Below, one piece after another: positions 61,714-64,000 of a stretch of 64,000 bases of DNA (position 1 is the first letter of the stretch; each line of letters begins with the position of its first letter). The translations under genes were made by a program, and so were the position numbers. Source of the DNA: Trema orientale (lineage: Eukaryota; Streptophyta; Magnoliopsida; Rosales; Cannabaceae); contig JXTC01000043.1 of the NCBI GenBank assembly GCA_002914845.1, positions 521,581 to 585,580 on the forward strand, in the 5' to 3' direction. Under the pieces are notes generated by a model. It did not search any database. It had not been told where the DNA came from and was given only the letters and a program-made list of their open reading frames with translations.

Positions 61714-62329
61714 ATGACTCATTACGATCAACAACAATCTGCTCGCGGTAATTTTGTATTTTGTACACAATTGTTCTTTAATAATTAACTAATCAAGTAG
61801 TTGTAATTAGTTTCTGATACTTATATATATGTATAGTTTTCCATGTATAATATCTGATATTCAATTGGCCTATGCATCTATGGCAGTAGTGTATCCACCA
61901 GTGTTGATGGAACATTCTCCACCGCCGCAGCCGCAGCCGCCCCCTCAATCGTATCCACCGGCACCGGTGGCACCACAGCCAGTAGTGGCTCAATATGAGG
62001 GCTACAATTATGTTAATCAAGGTCCCTGTGTTGCAACTCCACCACCAGCTGGGTATCCCACTTCTACCAATACTTATTCCCAGCAAAGTACTACTACTGT
62101 CACCAATTCTAAAGGAGAAGGCTTTTGGAAAGGCTGGTAAGTAATCTATAAATATAATTAAATTGGTCATTTGATTAATATTTAATCTTACAAGTAAGTA
62201 ACCTTTATGTGTAAAATTATGGCTTTAGAATTTCTATACACACATATATAAGTAATGAAATTAATGTGCTTATTGTGCAGTGTGGCTGCCTTGTGCTGTT
62301 GCTGGGTGTTGGACTTCTGCTGTTGCTGA
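61714..62329 (+). CDS. CYSTM (cysteine-rich transmembrane module) protein, three exons
   Basis: CYSTM proteins are small tail-anchored membrane proteins linked to stress and metal tolerance in eukaryotes. Exons are 61714-61747, 61887-62136 and 62281-62329, all GT..AG with matching phases, giving 110 residues. It starts MTHYDQQQSAR, then a Pro/Gln-rich cytosolic part (VVYPPVLMEHSPPPQPQPPP, YPPAPVAPQPVV, NYVNQGPCVATPPP). GEGFWKG leads into the module CVAALCCCWVLDFCCC at the extreme C-terminus, with seven cysteines in a hydrophobic stretch. The cysteine module is encoded almost entirely by the 49-bp last exon, so a gene finder that misses it would read through into a false end (FWKGW). A poly(A) signal aataaa follows at 62441. 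Confidence 0.92.
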
Positions 62330-64000
62330 TCATAGGAAAAAGAGAGGAGAAAATTATATATTCTATATATATAGTTGCTTACTAGTGACAGTGTGCTTTA
62401 ATTTTTGTGTAGTGCTTCTTTTATAGTAAGTTCATAAAGGAATAAAGACATTATAGTGAGGTATTATGTATTAATATTATAATACTTAAAACCATTTTGA
62501 ATTGAACGAAGTGCAGATCATCAGTACTTTTTTAGTTTCAAAGCCCAGTTTGTGTATTGTATTTTTTCACTAAGACCATAAATTCTGTTCTTAATGGATT
62601 TGCTGGTTTTAAAAATATCTTAAAAGTGATTGCATACTTACCTGGTTGTAGATGTTTGAAGTTCTAATCTTCCCCCCCACAAAAAAAAAAAAAAAAAAGA
62701 AAAACACTATACGTTGTTTATATTGGGGTCTCAAGAAAAGGAAACAACCTGGTGTAAGGAAGATCAACTTCGTTAATTAAGCGATAAATACAAAATAAGG
62801 AGTTTACCCATGCATGTTTTCATTTTAATTTAAGATTAATCATAAGAACTTCATGAGGAATAGCAGTTCCAGATGAACTTAATTAAATTGATTAATTTTG
62901 GATTAGGTAGTGTGATAACAATAATCGGTAATTGTCAAAGGCTTAAAGCAAATATAATTCTCCAACAAGTTACAACAACAATAATCCAAAAGAAATAATT
63001 AATTTGGAGTAGGTAGGATTTTATATATACTTTAATAGCTAGGGGGTCTTTATATTTGTTTCGTATTTAACTTTTAGACTGGAAATTCTAAAATCAGGCA
63101 GCAAATAAATGTTAAAAATCATACTGTTGGTATGCAGTAGTTAAATTTTTATCTACTGGTTAAAATTTTCGTCCAATATATAATGGAAAGATTTTGCACT
63201 ATAGTCAAAATAAAAAAAAACTTCTTTTTTTTTTTAAATAAAAAAAAAAACAACTTCTTGACTCTTAAAAATTGTCTCAACTTTATCATCGTTTTTCAAA
63301 GTCTTGATAGCTTTTACTTAATCATAATCCGTGTATGTCATCATGTTTCAAAAAAAAAAAAAATAGAGGTGCTATTCTTTTGCCGCATAATTAAAGAACA
63401 GTATATATACATATATATTTTATTAAGATATTTTTAAGAATTGTACTGATCAGTTGATTACTTATAATTTCAAAAGGAAATTTACATATCAAATTAAGTT
63501 GAACGAAATTGATCTTCATTGTTCTAAATATTATCAATTATATACTCAAATCATGAGACATTAATTTATTCTTCCTTTTCTCGTTTTTGAAAAGGAATTA
63601 TGTCCTCGTGAGTATATAAGGTACTGTTCGTTAGGTATAAGGTGAGGTTCATGTCACTCGTGATTTCAAAATAAAATCTTTCGACACAATTTTTTACTAA
63701 CTGATCATCTCAATTAATTATTCGAATTATACGATTTAATTCTTTTGTTCTTTCTTTTATAATATTTATTTTCAACACCATATAGATATGGATTCTAGTA
63801 TATTCACTTAACATGAAACACAATTCGATAATATTTTAGCCACTGAAAATAAGAGAAAAAACAAAATGCAACTCAATTCGAATTTTGAGGCCAAAAAGAT
63901 GGAATTTTAGAGTTGGGGAGAAAAAAACCAACTTCACATGGGGAGCCAGTGATCTCTTGATCGTTGGCTAATTTAGTATGAAAAAATGGACTCGGATCGT
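62330..64000. other. CYSTM 3' UTR and gene-free spacer to window end
   Basis: The 3' UTR probably ends shortly after aataaa at 62441. Beyond are A/T homopolymers (62682-62698, 63348-63361) and AT-rich sequence with no exon, RNA gene or defined repeat I can support. Confidence 0.55.

Overview
The window is nuclear DNA from a flowering plant, most likely a eudicot. It is AT-rich, its genes are split by short GT..AG introns, every protein I recognise is a plant family, and it is full of plant LTR, hAT, PIF/Harbinger and MITE-type repeats. I cannot name the species. Four single ambiguous bases (14990, 16418, 41742, 52202) show it is an assembled draft.

Genes, left to right: the last exon of translation elongation factor eEF2 (1-407, +); a four-exon class I glutamine amidotransferase-like gene of the peptidase C26 type (5008-2471, -), with three ~259-bp tandem repeats in intron 1; an orphan exon of a plant transmembrane-protein family (28918-29064, +); a PORR-domain organelle RNA-binding protein gene (29455-30643, +) whose C-terminus is spread over three frames; a three-exon BOI-related RING E3 ligase, closest to BRG3 (45997-44589, -); and two copies of a small cysteine-rich transmembrane (CYSTM) gene, one decayed (55449-55817, +) and one intact (61714-62329, +). 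These genes do not form one pathway. Only the CYSTM pair is related by descent.

The rest is mostly transposon fossil and featureless AT-rich spacer. 7794-12733 is a nearly full-length but broken Ty1/copia element with both LTRs and a TGAAA target duplication. 17709-21286 is a three-level nest: an outer hAT-like element, an inner hAT element, and inside that a 1.7-kb solo LTR with a perfect ACTTG duplication. 21936-22705 is a 5'-truncated, poly(A)-tailed LINE-like insertion with an RNase H remnant. 24.7-28.1 kb is a patchwork of minus-strand retroelement debris and minisatellite.

The most unusual repeat signals are: (1) five copies of a ~245-bp palindromic MITE whose outer flanks are all (TA)n microsatellite, suggesting a microsatellite-targeting transposon; (2) a modular repeat family whose interior is built of evolving GGAAACC/GGTTTCC and GTTAC/GTAAC words; (3) four tiny A-tailed inserts of 11-34 bp with 12-16 bp flanking duplications within 5.5 kb, which look like extreme 5'-truncated retropositions. 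The 30.6-41.7 kb and 47-52 kb stretches hold no gene I can support.
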